Made by a program: the position numbers and the translations under genes. The notes under the pieces were generated by a model. It saw only the letters and a list, made by a program, of their open reading frames with translations, made no database searches and had not been told where the DNA came from. From contig CM032446.1 in the NCBI GenBank assembly GCA_019049505.1, positions 201,222,986 to 201,286,985 of the forward strand: 64,000 nucleotides of DNA, written 5' to 3'. This DNA comes from Pachyrhynchus sulphureomaculatus. Taxonomy: Eukaryota; Arthropoda; Insecta; Coleoptera; Curculionidae. How positions within the stretch are numbered: the first letter of the stretch is position 1; every line of letters starts with the position of its first letter. Shown in pieces: positions 1 through 11,091 of this stretch.

Positions 1-488
1 CATAACTTTTTTATATACTACTCTGTATGATATTTTTAATTAAATATTCCTCTTTTCCGTCGTCTCCTGTCTAAAAAAGTCCTCTTGGTAAATGTTGCTC
101 CGAGCAACGCTTTCTGAGATAATGGGATGTTTGTTTCCATTTTTTAATTCCATTGTCAAATTCGCAAATGCGTTCCTTCACACTTCATCTAAGCTTAGGA
201 CAGGTCAAAAAAATAGGTCTTTGAAGTTTGGAGCATGTTTACAGGCAAACAGGCTAACAACAATAATAAATTTAAAGACCAACAGGCCAACAACAGTAAG
301 AATGTAAAAACCAACTGGCTAAAGGCATAAAAGATTATCCACAAATTGATAAATTCGAAAAACAAACATCCCACTATCTCAGAAACTGTTGCTCGGACAT
401 TTACCAAGAGAGCTTTTTTAGACGGGAGAAGGCGAAGAATATGAATATTTAATTAAAAATATCATACAGTGGTATAAAAAAATTATGA
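1..488. repeat. Foldback/MITE-like element with ~140-bp inverted arms
   Basis: The first ~150 bases and bases ~355-488 are imperfect reverse complements. Shared blocks include the run around TTTTTAATTAAATATTC, the stretch reading TCTAAAAAAG..CTCTTGGTAAATG, and GAGATA.TGGGATGTTTGTTT. The ~200-bp centre has short direct repeats built on CAACAGGC. Short ORFs here are by-products of the palindrome. The left end may lie outside the window, so the full length and target duplication cannot be judged. I infer a non-autonomous foldback DNA element. Confidence 0.75.
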
Positions 489-915
489 CAATTTAAAAGT
501 ATACATAGTGCAATAAGCGGCGCCCCCTACAACAAAACTGTGGGCTGATTTCGATTTCTCGTTTCAGAAAACCCCTAAGCACCGAATCTTGTGCAAACAG
601 TACAATTATTAAGAAAGCTCCTTAAGAAAAACTAAAATAAAAGTATAACTTTAACACCCTGTATCTCAAAAATTACGAATTTTTGGACAAAAGTAAGTTG
701 ACTTAAATGGTCATATTTTTATCCGAGAAATCCACAGTAACTCTATGTACACGGAATGCTGGAACATCCTGTATAATGAGATTTCGTCCACTTTGAATAA
801 AAGTCGACTGTTCGTTTTCGGAATGTTTATATAACATCTAAATCAACGCTAACGTTTCCGTACCATCGACACAGCTGTACAATTAACAAAACAATGGTAT
901 TAGAGTTTAGTGTAA
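489..915. other. No gene seen; unclassified repetitive DNA
   Basis: No credible ORF. The phrase ACACCCTGTATCTC near 651 resembles the CACCCTGTAT motif seen in many dispersed insect repeats, so this may be old transposon DNA, but I cannot name it. Confidence 0.4.
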
Positions 916-1010
916 CAAGACTAGTGGCGGCCCGTGACTCCATGGCGTGGTAACTTGCTTGCGGTGCAGAAGGTCACGGGTTCCAATCCCGGCAGGTTGG
1001 TATACCTTAT
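916..1010 (+). repeat. tRNA-derived SINE-like head
   Basis: A B-box-like GGGTTCCAATCCC lies at about 978-990. Around it a T arm can be drawn: ACGGG, loop TTCCAAT, CCCGG, with 4 of 5 pairs. A weak A-box-like TGGCGTGG lies about 35 bases upstream. No acceptor stem closes, so this is not a functional tRNA. The sequence then becomes AT-rich, as in the body of a tRNA-derived SINE. A tRNA pseudogene is the alternative. Confidence 0.5.
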
Positions 1011-1506
1011 TTATTAATTTATTTAAGTATATCTCACATGATAGGTGTGGTCATGAAAATATGCCTCAAATAAAACATGAATTTTCCGTTTCTTTATTAC
1101 ATTTTAAATATGCTTTTATACATTTACAATAAATCATTTTAATTTCCATTAAATAACATTAAAAACGATGGTTATTGGAATTATTGCCTATTTGTTTCAA
1201 AGATTAATACAGTACAATTACAATATTACAATATTATGTTGCAATAAATTACAGAATTACTATAAAATTATCAGAAAATCAGAAATGTACGAAACTCCAT
1301 GAGTTGCATGCAGCTTGTCTGGAGTTTCATTATTAGCCAGTAAATATTAATACTCTAATTATACAAAAAAAAACCGAAGATTCCTATCTATTATGAAGTA
1401 GTTAAAGAGAAAAAAAAACACAAAGAGAAAACAAAGATCCATCCACACCCACCATGATAAAAAATCAATCAAGAATACAGCATAATCTCTAGGATAGTCC
1501 AAACTA
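1011..1506. other. Probable 3' flank/UTR of the minus-strand LINE, with a hairpin
   Basis: No ORF. On the minus strand this follows directly after the end of the reverse transcriptase remnant at 1507, so it is probably its 3' UTR. It contains a perfect 9-bp stem, GAAACTCCA paired with TGGAGTTTC, with a ~20-base loop at about 1288-1328. Confidence 0.4.
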
Positions 1507-2253
1507 TCAATATTCACTGTATCCCCTCAACATAGGCATCAAGACATTTATGTGCTGGTAGTCAGTCTTTATCCAGCACGTAACTTTTGTCAAAAAAGTG
1601 TGCATATTGGTAACGAGTCTTATCTGAAATGGTAATATATTAAACAGCTTAGGCCCAGTATATATAGTGTGTCTTTGGCACGCTATAAATACCGCTCGCA
1701 TGACAGCTATACCCCCCTGTTAATGTGTCTGGTGCCCAAATCATGCATAACCTGCCGCCTATATCGACCACTCCTTCTCATGAATTTCAGAACACTCCTA
1801 ACATATAATTGTCTGACAGACAAAAGATCCGCCTCTCTAAACAGTAGGTCAGATGAATGTCTTCCGTTTTTGTTCATAAATATCTTAATTATGTATTTTT
1901 GCGTTATATTTGAGACATGAATGACATTACTGCACGCACCTCCCCAAATACTCAAACCATACATCAGAACTGATTCTATCAATGCTTGATATGTCATTTT
2001 AAGAGCTTAAATGATAGAAACTCTCTTACATGCTAAAATTTGTATATAGTTTCCGAAGTTTTTACATAATATATCGTATATGAGAGTCATATTTCAAATT
2101 TCCATCAATAAAGACACCCACATACTTGACATTTTCCCTTGCTGTCATTGTTTGGTCACAATGACAGTCTGCCACACCAGTAATACACAAGTAATCATGT
2201 ACTATAAGATCAAGAAATACAAATTCTTTCCTGTTATTCCCATATTGCAGTCA
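1507..2253 (-). pseudogene. LINE-A reverse transcriptase, C-terminal half (split copy)
   Basis: This is the 3' coding part of a jockey/CR1-like non-LTR reverse transcriptase on the minus strand. The thumb signature VKYVGVFIDGNLKYDSHI reads at about 2140-2080, and downstream come SVLMYGLSIWGGA and a terminal PKLFNILPFQIR region. At least two frame changes or stops separate these blocks, so it is dead. Its 5' half lies beyond the plus-strand LINE at 2254-3894 and resumes at 3895. The two halves together follow the order expected of one LINE, so the intervening element is a later insertion. Confidence 0.8.
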
Positions 2254-3861
2254 AGGATGCCCGATGTTGTCTTCAGACAGCGCATCATAAAGCGTATTTT
2301 AATGAAGCTAGACACCAAGAAGGCTTCTGGCGCTGACGGAATACCTGCCATAGTTCTCAAAAACTGTGCAAGGGAACTAACACCAGTTTTCTGTAGACTT
2401 TTTAACCTATCCTACAGAAAGGGAATATTTCCGTCCTGCTGGAAATGTGCCACGGTTCAGCCGATACCTAAAAAAGGTAAGAAGACCTTGCCAAATAACT
2501 ACCGACCAGTTGCACTGCTTTCAATAATATCGAAAGTCATGGAAAAGGTTATCAATGAGCATCTTCTAAAATATCTTGAACAATTCAATATTATTAGCGA
2601 TCACCAATATGGTTTTTCGTAAACATAGATCAACAGGAGATCTTCTGACTTATGTAACACATGTTTGGAACAACGCAATTGAACACTTTGGAGAATCTCG
2701 AACGGTTGCTCTTGACATATCCAAGGCATTCGACCGTGTTTGGCACGATGGACTGTTGGCTAAGTTACGCTCTTATGGTATGTCTGAAAGGTTCTGTTTG
2801 TGGCTCTCATGTTTCCTCAAAGAGCGTTCTTTACGAGTGGCGGTCGACGGATTTCTGTCTAACACCCTCACTATCAACGCCGGTGTGCCCCAGGGCTCCA
2901 TACTGTCTCCTACTCTCTTTCTCATTTATATTAACGATCTGCTGGAAAAGACCGGGAATCCAATCTATAGCTTTGCAGATGACAGTACGCTTGTCTCTTC
3001 ATTCACCTTGAACGCTCGGACATCAGCTGCTCAGGCGAATATCCGCAGACAGCAGGAGGTCGTTCAACTTAACAAAGACCTGGAAGAAATTCTATCTTGG
3101 GGTGACAGTAACCAAGTGGAATTTAACGCTACAAAAACCCGAGCGGCAGGTTTTTCTAAAAAAGTTAACGTTGCTGAACCCGACATAGTTATGTCGGGGC
3201 ACTCCATTCCCCTAGCATCGTCGCTCAATTTGTTGGGCGTTAGTTTGGGAGCAAATATGTCTTGGCATGAACATGTTGCAGGTATACCAAGGAGAGCTTC
3301 TCAAAAGTTGGGAATATTATTTAGAACCAGAAAGCTTTACACCCCACAGCAACTGTTAATTCTTTACAAAGCCCAAATTCGACCAGCTATGGAATACTGC
3401 TCCCACGTTTGGGGCTCCGCTCCCAAACATACACTGCATTTGTTGGATTCTGTTCAGAGAAGAGCGGTCCGTCTGATTGGGGGCCCGGAATTGACCGGCG
3501 GCCTTGATTCACTGGAACATCGAAGAACGGTTGGCGACTTGAGTCTGTTCTACAAGTATTTTCATGGAAAGTGTTCGAGGGATGTGGCCCGCTTAATTCC
3601 TCCCAAAGCGGTGCATGTTAGAAATACACGTCGCGCTGGTGCTTCGCATCCGTATGAGGTTCAGCTTGTTACTCCGCGTACAACGCTTTTCAAGCAATCT
3701 TTTATATGGAGAACGTCGTCCCTTTGGAATAATTTGCCCAGCGCTGTTTTCCCACCGAGTACAATTTACAGCGATTCAAGAACAACGTGAATCGCTTTTT
3801 CCGCACTCGTGCCGCTCCTGGAGCGCTTTAGGGACTTCCCTGCAGCACGTGAGCTAGACCC

Positions 3862-3894
<33 letters not shown>
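2254..3894 (+). mobile_element. LINE-B: 5'-truncated BS-like non-LTR retrotransposon
   Basis: The encoded protein starts within the reverse transcriptase (KASGADGIPAIVL) and shows motif A (DISKAFDRVWHDGL), motif B (AGVPQGSILSPTLF), motif C (FADDSTLV), the thumb (LNLLGVSLGANMSW) and the C-terminal RT-connection region ending in LWNNLPSAVFP. It finishes in a 34-base poly(A) tract at 3861-3894. One frameshift falls at ~2615, right after HQYGF, and another at ~3755, close to the C terminus. The 5' truncation and poly(A) tail fit target-primed reverse transcription. A closely related copy lies at 50934-52005. I found no clear target duplication. Confidence 0.88.
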
Positions 3895-3896
<2 letters not shown>

Positions 3897-5150
3897 GTAT
3901 ATCGTTTTTTTGACATTCATGGTTAAGAGATTCTTGATCCATCCATAGCCGCACTATTGATATACATTCTTCCGCTTTTCGGATCGTTTCCTCCCAGTAT
4001 ATTCCCATAACCAGAATAACAGTGTCATCGGCTTAACAGACATCATCGTCACCTGAACTTGATAGTATGGAGCCCAGTACGGTGCCCTGCGGTACTCCGA
4101 TCCCGACATTGCCCATCATACTCAAGGTACTATTAATTTTAACCATTTGAATTCGTTTTGTTAAGTGAGATTCTATATTAAATTGTAAACAACCCCTCTA
4201 ATTTTTTCCAACATTTTCAAGCTTTTTTATAGGAATCCGATGAGGTACAGTATCAAATGCACGAGCCAGATCCACAAGCACACCCACTGCTTTACGTCTG
4301 TCATTAAAGCTATTTATTACATATTCAGTGACATGGATTATCGCATCCTCTGTACTCAATCCAGGACGAAATCCGTACTGGGAATCCGACAATACCTTCT
4401 TTCTGTTCAAGAAACTATCCAATCTTAATTTTACGCATTTTTCAAACAACCTAGCAATACAACTGATTACAACGATTGGTCTGTAATTTTCTTTACTTGT
4501 CCCCCGCTTTATAAATCGGTATTATTGTAGCTCTTTTTAATATTTCCGGATAAACACCTTCTTCAAACATTAAATTTATTAAATGTAATAAAGGTTTCAG
4601 TAGGTGTTCATGATTCTCTTTTAACATCCTGTGAGAAATATTGTCGTCACCAGCAGCGGACCTATTCTTCATTGAACCAATGGCATTCGTCAACTCGGCC
4701 TCAGATATTTCATCAAGGAACATAGCCTCAGAAATTTGTTCATCTTTTATTTTACTCGCTAGTTTTGCCAATATTTTCCAGAAATATGCAACAATCATCA
4801 TAACGAATATATTCATTTCCCTCCTTAATTAGAGATATTCCTTCACATTTTTTATTTTCATTAGTGGCCTGTCTGATCACTTCCCAAGTTTTCTTTATAT
4901 CATTTTTGTATGTAATTAATTTATTCTTAAAGAAATTATATTTAGATTTTTTAATAAGGCTGCTCAAACATGTTTCTATATTTTCGAAATTTTTCTAAAG
5001 CATCAGCATCATTAGGGCATTTATCAGACATTTTTTTAAGTTTATCCCTCTTTTAATAGAGGTGATGATCACCAGAGTAACCCATTCCTTCTTTTTAGTG
5101 ACTTTCCTTAATCTAATTTGCTGGGTACAGTCTGTTATAAGACCACTTCA
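3895..5150 (-). pseudogene. LINE-A reverse transcriptase, N-terminal half (split copy)
   Basis: This is the upstream part of the minus-strand LINE whose 3' half is at 1507-2253. Reading down the minus strand: the linker before RT (WVTLGIITSIKRRDKL type, ~5090), NRSAAGDDNISHRML (~4650), SDSQYGFRPGLSTEDAI and motif A DLARAFDTVPH (~4350-4270), motif B GVPQGTVLGSIL (~4110) and motif C ADDTVIL (~4030). Several frameshifts and stops break it, and the catalytic ADD follows a stop. The coding order continues at 2253 after the LINE-B insertion. The endonuclease domain is absent. Confidence 0.82.
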
Positions 5151-5216
5151 CTTTACAATAAAAATTTCCGTGCCTACGTTAATATTTAATATAATATTTA
5201 ATATATTAATATAATT

Positions 5217-6655
5217 AATACATCACCAATATGGTTTTGTCAAGGGTAAAGGAACTAAAGATGCTTTAAATTTCTTGAGTAATACAATTTATAATAATTT
5301 AGACCTAAATATTCCAATAATTGTAACATTTTTGGACTTAGCTAAAGCTTTTGACACAGTAAACCATGGAATTCTTTTAAAAAAACTATATCATTACGGT
5401 ATTAGAGGTATGGCTCATGACTTAATTAGAAGTTATTTAAATAATAGGATACAGACTGTCAAAATAGCAAGTACTGTCAGTGCCCCTAAACAAATTACAT
5501 ATGGAGTCCCACAAGGAACAATCCTTGGACCTCTATTATTTATTTTATACATAAATGACATGCTTGAAATTTTGGAAAAGCAGACTGTGATGTCATATGC
5601 GGATGATACAGCCATTATAAGCACTGAAAAAACTTGGATAAAACCCAAAATAAAATGAATGATCTTTTAAAAACAGTAAGCACATGGTTAACATTAAATC
5701 AGTTATCTTTGAATATTTCAAAAACAGTCTTCATGACTTTTGGTGTGTATCGTGATAGCATTCCGAGTGATGTAACTATTAATATTAATCACAGTAGAGT
5801 AAAAAGGGTTGAATTCTGTAAATATTTGGGCATTGTGTTTGATTGCCATATGAGATGGGATAAGCATGTTGAGAATGTAGTGAAAAGAACGAAATATCTG
5901 CTATTTGTATTTGCTAAATTATCAAGAACTATGTCGACGGGGACTCTATTAACGATTTATTATGCTCTTTTCCATAGCATTTGCTCTTATGGATTGATTG
6001 CGTGGGGTGGAGCATATGATAATGTTGGGATTCGGTTGCAGAATTTGCAAAATAGGATCTTAAGGATAATCTTGAAAAAACAAACTAATTATTCTGTCCC
6101 ATTAAATATCTCACAGATGTTTACATTAGAGTCATTGTTGCTTTATTATGCAGATATGCGAAAGGAACACGCAGAATCTCATAGTAAGACTAGAAACAAA
6201 AACCTTTTATTGCCAAAGATAAAAAAGAATAAAATTTAAGACCAGTAAGATTACTGCTATGAAGGTGTTTAACAAACTACCCGGGGAACTGAAAAATTTA
6301 GAATTAAGAGGTAAGACTCTGAAAAAAAAGTTTAAAGGTTGGATTGGATCATCGGATATAAGTGTGGCCACAATATAATTAATGGAAACTACGTTTTTTT
6401 TTTGTTGTTTTTGCTTTTTGTTTTCTGAATTTTTCTGTATCTACTGCCACTGTTGAGCAACCAATAAATTTTCATTTTATATTTTTTTTAAATTTAAGTT
6501 TGTGTATTTTAGTATAGTTTATTATAATTGTGTATAGTTCTTAAGGATTTTTGTCCACCAGTCCTATTGTGCAGATAACTTGTGTTATCTTTATATGTAC
6601 TGCATATTTTGTATTGAATTGTAATAAGTCTGGTTCAAATAAATAAAAAAAAAAA
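5217..6655 (+). pseudogene. LINE-C: 5'-truncated jockey-like reverse transcriptase
   Basis: This is a third, different LINE. It begins abruptly inside RT at HQYGFVKGKGT and runs through motif A (FLDLAKAFDTVNHGIL), motif B (GVPQGTILGPLLF), motif C (YADDTAII), the thumb (KYLGIVFDCHMRWDKHV) and a C-terminal SKITAMKVFNKLPGEL block that stops near 6378. Frame changes occur near 5640 and 6237. The 3' UTR ends in an A-rich (AAATA)-type tail near 6640-6655. It abuts the 5' end of LINE-A head to head. It is decayed and not active. Confidence 0.85.
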
Positions 6656-7324
6656 TAAATAAAAATCATATAATAATAATAACTAAACATATTATTATAT
6701 AAAAGGGCTTTAAAATTTGAAAAACATAACTGTAACACAAGAATTAATATTAAAAATCAAAAAGTGTTATCATACATAAATGAATATGGATAATATTTTA
6801 CGAAACAACAAACGTAGAAATAAACCCCACTTTTTATGTGGAAATATCAGAAACTACAACGTATCTAGTAAAACTTCAAGAAGAGAGGAGACATGGTTTT
6901 TGTCACATTACTTTTTAGCAATAAAGTTTAAGTGTCAATAAGTGTGCTGCTAAATCCTTTGAGACACAAGATGAGGGTTTAAAAGTAAAGGACAAACTTT
7001 TCCCTGCTTTCAAAAGGTTTGCTTTTTAAGTTTATTAAAAAAGTCTTCAAGTAGAGCAGAAATATTTTAGAAATGAGCCATGGGTAAAATAATTCTTTCT
7101 TTCTGTTAACGAAAGCTGGTAAAATGGTCCTGCCTAATGTCATGAGATAGTAAAGGTTATTTGTGGTACAACAATAGCCAAATGACAATATGACGCGGGT
7201 ATTTCAATCAGCGGACGAAAATTTGTGCTTGCAACTTCTTTTTTATATTATGCAAGTATTTTAATTTAAAAACGTTAAAATAATTTAAATATATTTTAAA
7301 AATTTTAAAGTTCACCATAAAATG
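6656..7324. other. No gene seen; AT-rich
   Basis: I see no ORF with recognisable content and no tandem repeat in this stretch. Confidence 0.5.
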
Positions 7325-7677
7325 TTCTTCTTCTTCTTCGGGCACCATGACCGATCAATGATCGTTGGTTATCATGTTGGTTACCATGATGATTGTTTTA
7401 TTGACAGCCACTCGGAATAGTTGAACCGTAGACTTTCCCTACCACTGCGTTAAATTCTTCAACCACGATGTTCTCCTTCGCTCTGGGCCACGTGTACCTG
7501 GCATCTAGCCCTCTATACTCAGATGCAAGATTTCATATTTTTCTGGATGTCTGATAATAAGGCCAAGATATTCTAATTTGCATTGCTTGATGGTCAGGAC
7601 CACCTCCAAGTCCTTGTCCATGCATGTGAAAACGCTGTTGTTGCTAATTCTGTCTTTCCAATGATTTTCAGCAGTCG
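7325..7677 (-). pseudogene. LINE-D reverse transcriptase, C-terminal tail (split copy)
   Basis: The minus strand reads a LINE C-terminal region. It includes LEYLGLIIRHPEKYEILHLS and then a GTRGPERRRTSWLKNL block, typical of the basic C terminus of RTE-like and related LINE proteins. It continues from 10763-11040, the two pieces being separated only by the RAG1-like transposon. If that transposon and one copy of its 5-bp duplication are removed, the minus-strand reading frame runs straight through as WVHRRLLKIIGKTEL. The LINE carries its own stops and was probably already dead. Confidence 0.75.
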
Positions 7678-7716
7678 CACAGTGTCTCGACTAGTACAAG
7701 CTAGCGGGACAATATT
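7678..7716 (+). repeat. Left terminal inverted repeat of the RAG1-like transposon
   Basis: A 39-bp TIR: heptamer CACAGTG, 15-base spacer, then GCTAGCGGGACAATATT. It matches the right end at about 32 of 39 positions. All 24 positions of the heptamer and inner block are identical, and the differences lie only in the spacer. This is the pattern of conserved recognition blocks around a variable spacer. No match to the RAG nonamer is visible. Confidence 0.9.
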
Positions 7717-8202
7717 ATTTCTTCACTTATTTCAATTGTTTATGTATATTCCAGGTATCTTAAGCTATTTTAAAGAAAAAAAAAAGTTGAAAAATGTGTA
7801 CTGTATGTGTATTAATCGAAATATGTAGCTGCAAGACGGAAGTGGTTTACTAATGTGTCTCATTTGTTCACTATTGTCGCTAATTGTTCTTTAATTAGCT
7901 ACATACGTCTACCTACTCATTATGTGTGAAAAGCACAATCATGTTTGTTTACAAAGAAATTTCTAGGAAAAAAATAAAAATCATAATGATAATACCCACA
8001 TTTATTAATTTAAAAATATTATTTCTTTTAAAATAAATTAGTACAATAACAGTATCTATATATCAATTATTTACAATAACAACGTGTATAAGTAAAAGAA
8101 ATATAATATTAAATAACTTATATACTAAGGCATGAATTATAAGCAACTACAACACACAATAAAATAAGAATAATAATTACAATAAAAAAATACTTAAACT
8201 TA

Positions 8203-10491
8203 CTAATCACCATCAGATGAGTCGTCATCACCGCTCTCCCATTCAGTAGAATATTCAGAGAGTAAATAATCCTCCTCATTTAATTCGTGATGATGACTTA
8301 CTGATGGTGTTTCGGATGGCAATGAAGGTGGGATAATCAACTGCAGAATCTCCGATGGCAAAGAAGTAAATTTTCTTCGCGGTAATTCTCTATACGAGTT
8401 GATAACAGGATCAGACGTAATTAAAAGCATTCTCAAAAGATCTGTATTTGTGGCAATACGTGACCGCTTCCTGGTGTGCCGTTCACGGAATCTACGACAG
8501 TCTTTATTTCTTGCCTCCTGGGCTTCTTCGGAGAGTTGTCCAATGGGAAGAAGAAAAGACTTTATAACTTCCGCGCTGTGTACAAGAATTTTATGCACAG
8601 TAACGGGCATGGAATACCACGAATACAGATCGAGGTATAATTTTCTAGTATCAACACAAAACTTTTCGAATTCTATATAATTTATGTCATATCCCGATGC
8701 AAAGTTCTTAAAATTACATGAAATCTACGAATAAGGTTTACGTCTAATCCTGTAATTTCGCTGCTCAATTCAGCTTTGGAAAAAAAATCTACGTGCTGTG
8801 TTTCCATCGTTTGTGTTACCATACCCAGGTTTTGGTTTATCTACAATGAGACCCATACGATCTTTAAACACTTTTTGTATCTCTTGTGAGCGTTGCTTCA
8901 CAATAGCTTTGTCGTTATCTCTCCTGACTTGCCACTTTTTTATTTCTAAACGATAGCTGATGTGAAGCAAACATTCAAACGTGCGGATCCATGCATGTAA
9001 AGTAGATAAACCAAATGCAAGGCGTTCTTCGTTGCTGGGATATTTCTTTGACTCCTCGTTCATAGTAGACGGGGTGGCACCGCAAATATAACACTTTTGT
9101 GTTGAACTTGTGTCTGTTAAGGCATTGCACACTTTGCCATCAGTCATTGTCAACAACAAATCGTGTTTAACAGAGATTTGAGATCCAGCAACGTTACATA
9201 ATGTTGGAAGAAGCTGACTTACTTCATCTAAAATTTTAGAAGTTTCTTCTTTCGTAAACTCTTTTGTCTCCTTGGCAAAAATAAACTTAATAGGACGGCA
9301 ATATAAAGTAGAGGAAGGTCTCGGATTTTGCCAGATCGTCTGTAGTGTTAGTGTTCTCAAATTTCTGCTTATACGTGCTATGCCCCGAACTCCCATCACA
9401 GCCCCATTTGCTTACCAACGTATAATATGAACGAGGTAACACACTTCTAATGACTTCCGTCTGAGCTTTAACTAATCGTTCAGCCGTTTTTATCCAAAAT
9501 CGCGTGAAGTTTAATTTCAGCTCGAGATTCAATCACAGAAATATATTCGTCAGAAGGACAACAAGAAGCTTTGGACTTACCTAAACTATAAAACGATGAA
9601 TACACTTGATGTCCCGCTTTCATTGACCATTTTCTTGTTTGTTTATATGAGTGAGATGTCGGTTTCGAGTCCACATAATAAGCTAAAGCTTCGTCTGGTG
9701 TTAACTGCCGACTTTGTTCAGAACACTTATTCTTTTCTCTAGTTTCACTGACCGCGACGTTATGGATCTGTTTAGCAACACTTCGATGCCCTTCTTTTCG
9801 AGTAGCTAACTCAGCTGCTGTAATAAGCTCACTTGCACTTCGCGATTCCAAAAGATCTTCTACTCTCCGTCTCTTCGTTTTCGTTGATGAGTCTTCAAAT
9901 GATTTTCTGAGTCGCCCTACGGAAAGAGCCGCTGATGATGTTGAAGTGCACGGCTGGTTAACACACATCTTTATTTCGATTCCGGATCCCTCTAACCAAT
10001 CTTTATGTTTGATTAGAAACATTTCTTTGTTACACTTTAAAGAAGTCCACTTTTGATTGAATTTTGCTGAGAGGCTTGATATTTTCATTTTGAGTCGTTT
10101 TAGAGAATCGTCAGAAACATCAGACATATTGAATTTTTCACTTATATAATAAAAAATGCCACTGTTTCGTTCAGTTTTGTCATGTTTTAGCCATTCCATT
10201 TTCGTCATTGTCACGACTCGTTCTGAAAAAAATAAAATAATTTTACTTTCGGGCCTTTTCGGGGTCTATAATATATATGAATCTGTGCCTGAATGTTGTA
10301 GGTATTACATATAGAAAAATCTAGGTGGATATATGTGGATAAAAAAGTTGCTACTTTCAAAGTTTATAATTAATGTAAAATTTGCTGGATTTATCTATAC
10401 ATTTACAAATTGATATTACACCAAAAGTATACATATTTTTTATAAAAAATATAAGTCATAATAAGTACATACCTTCAACAGAATATTCCAT
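8203..10491 (-). pseudogene. RAG1-like transposase pseudogene, two exons
   Basis: The predicted protein starts in a 19-base exon (10491-10473, MEYSVE). This is followed by a 250-bp intron with GTATGT donor (10472) and TTTTTTCAG acceptor (10223), which joins in frame to ERVVTMTKMEWLKH. Segments resembling RAG1 core follow: KWGCDGSSGHS (the position of the first catalytic Asp, ~9396), the QKCYICGAT zinc-binding segment (~9090), GNTNDGNTARRFF, VTVHKILVHSAEVI, and QEARNKDCRRFRERH, where the Glu (~8516) matches the E-x-x-N-K catalytic Glu of RAG1. The second catalytic acidic residue is not evident. Frameshifts near 9485, 9375 and 8650, plus a probable deletion near 9375, make it non-functional. 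An acidic tail ends it at 8203. Confidence 0.85.
10223..10472 (-). other. Putative intron in the RAG1-like transposase
   Basis: GT...AG boundaries on the minus strand (GTATGT donor, pyrimidine-rich TTTTTTCAG acceptor). The phase is preserved: exon 1 ends one base into a codon that exon 2 completes as Glu. This is inferred from sequence only. Confidence 0.6.
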
Positions 10492-10723
10492 CACAAAAAA
10501 CTCGTTTCACTTTGCTACCAATTTTAAAATATGTTATCACAAGTGTGCATAAAATGCAACTGATTTGCAAATGAAAATGACCTCTCTTATAAGGGTTACT
10601 TTGACCCCCTGATAAGATACCTTTATGAGGTGATAAACAAATTAATTCTTGGATTTCGTTAAATGGGGGGGGGGGGGGGTTGTTTACAAGTCGTTATCAG
10701 TGGTTCCTGGAAATTACGTCATG

Positions 10724-10762
10724 AATATTGTCCCGCTAGCATGTTCTTACCGAATCACTGTG
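10724..10762 (-). repeat. Right terminal inverted repeat of the RAG1-like transposon
   Basis: Mirror of the left TIR. On the minus strand it reads CACAGTG, a 15-base spacer, then GCTAGCGGGACAATATT. AGTCG follows immediately outside, as on the left. The transposase start codon lies ~230 bp inside. Confidence 0.9.
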
Positions 10763-11040
10763 AGTCGTCGATGCACCCACATCTCGAATATCTCCAGATG
10801 TTAAGTATTTCTTCAGTTAACGTCCACGCTTCCATGCTGTACAAGAGAGCCGGAAAGACATAGCATAGCAGCCTACCATTTTCATCTGTAGTTTCAATGA
10901 TAGGTCGTGACTAGTTAAGATTTTTTTGTTCTTCATAAATGCGGCTCGGGCATTCTCTATTCGAATTTTGACTTGCAAAGTCGGGTCTCAGTAGTCGTTG
11001 ATATTACTACCGAGATACATCAATTTATCAAGAAAGGGGC
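10763..11040 (-). pseudogene. LINE-D reverse transcriptase, upstream part (split copy)
   Basis: The minus strand reads a LINE region after the RT core: LMYLGSNINDY, then IRIENARAAFMKNKKIL, and after a frameshift ALLYSMEAWTLTEEIL. This is the KYLG...ARxAFxKxKKLL...YGxEAWTLT order of RTE-like LINEs. It runs into the transposon at 10762 and continues at 7672. The RT catalytic motifs are not present, and the sequence 5' of ~11040 is lost. Confidence 0.75.
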
Positions 11041-11091
11041 TACAAATTAAAATTTTACCTATAGAAAAGGTCAAAATAATGATGAGATAGG

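Larger units (their letters stand above)
7678..10762 (-). mobile_element. Complete RAG1-like (Transib-type) DNA transposon, CACAGTG ends
   Basis: A 3,085-bp element. Both termini begin with CACAGTG reading inward (7678-7684; complement at 10756-10762), followed by a 15-base variable spacer and an identical 17-base block, GCTAGCGGGACAATATT (7700-7716; complement at 10724-10740). The 5-bp target duplication AGTCG is perfect on both sides (7673-7677 and 10763-10767). A RAG1-like transposase remnant fills the interior on the minus strand. TIRs with a V(D)J-like heptamer and 5-bp duplications are established hallmarks of Transib and ProtoRAG transposons. No RAG2-like ORF is seen. A 16-G homopolymer lies at 10663-10678. 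The element interrupts LINE-D. Confidence 0.92.

Noticed and set aside
922..1000. Functional tRNA gene
   Set aside because: A T arm can be drawn but no acceptor or anticodon stem closes. Better read as a SINE head.
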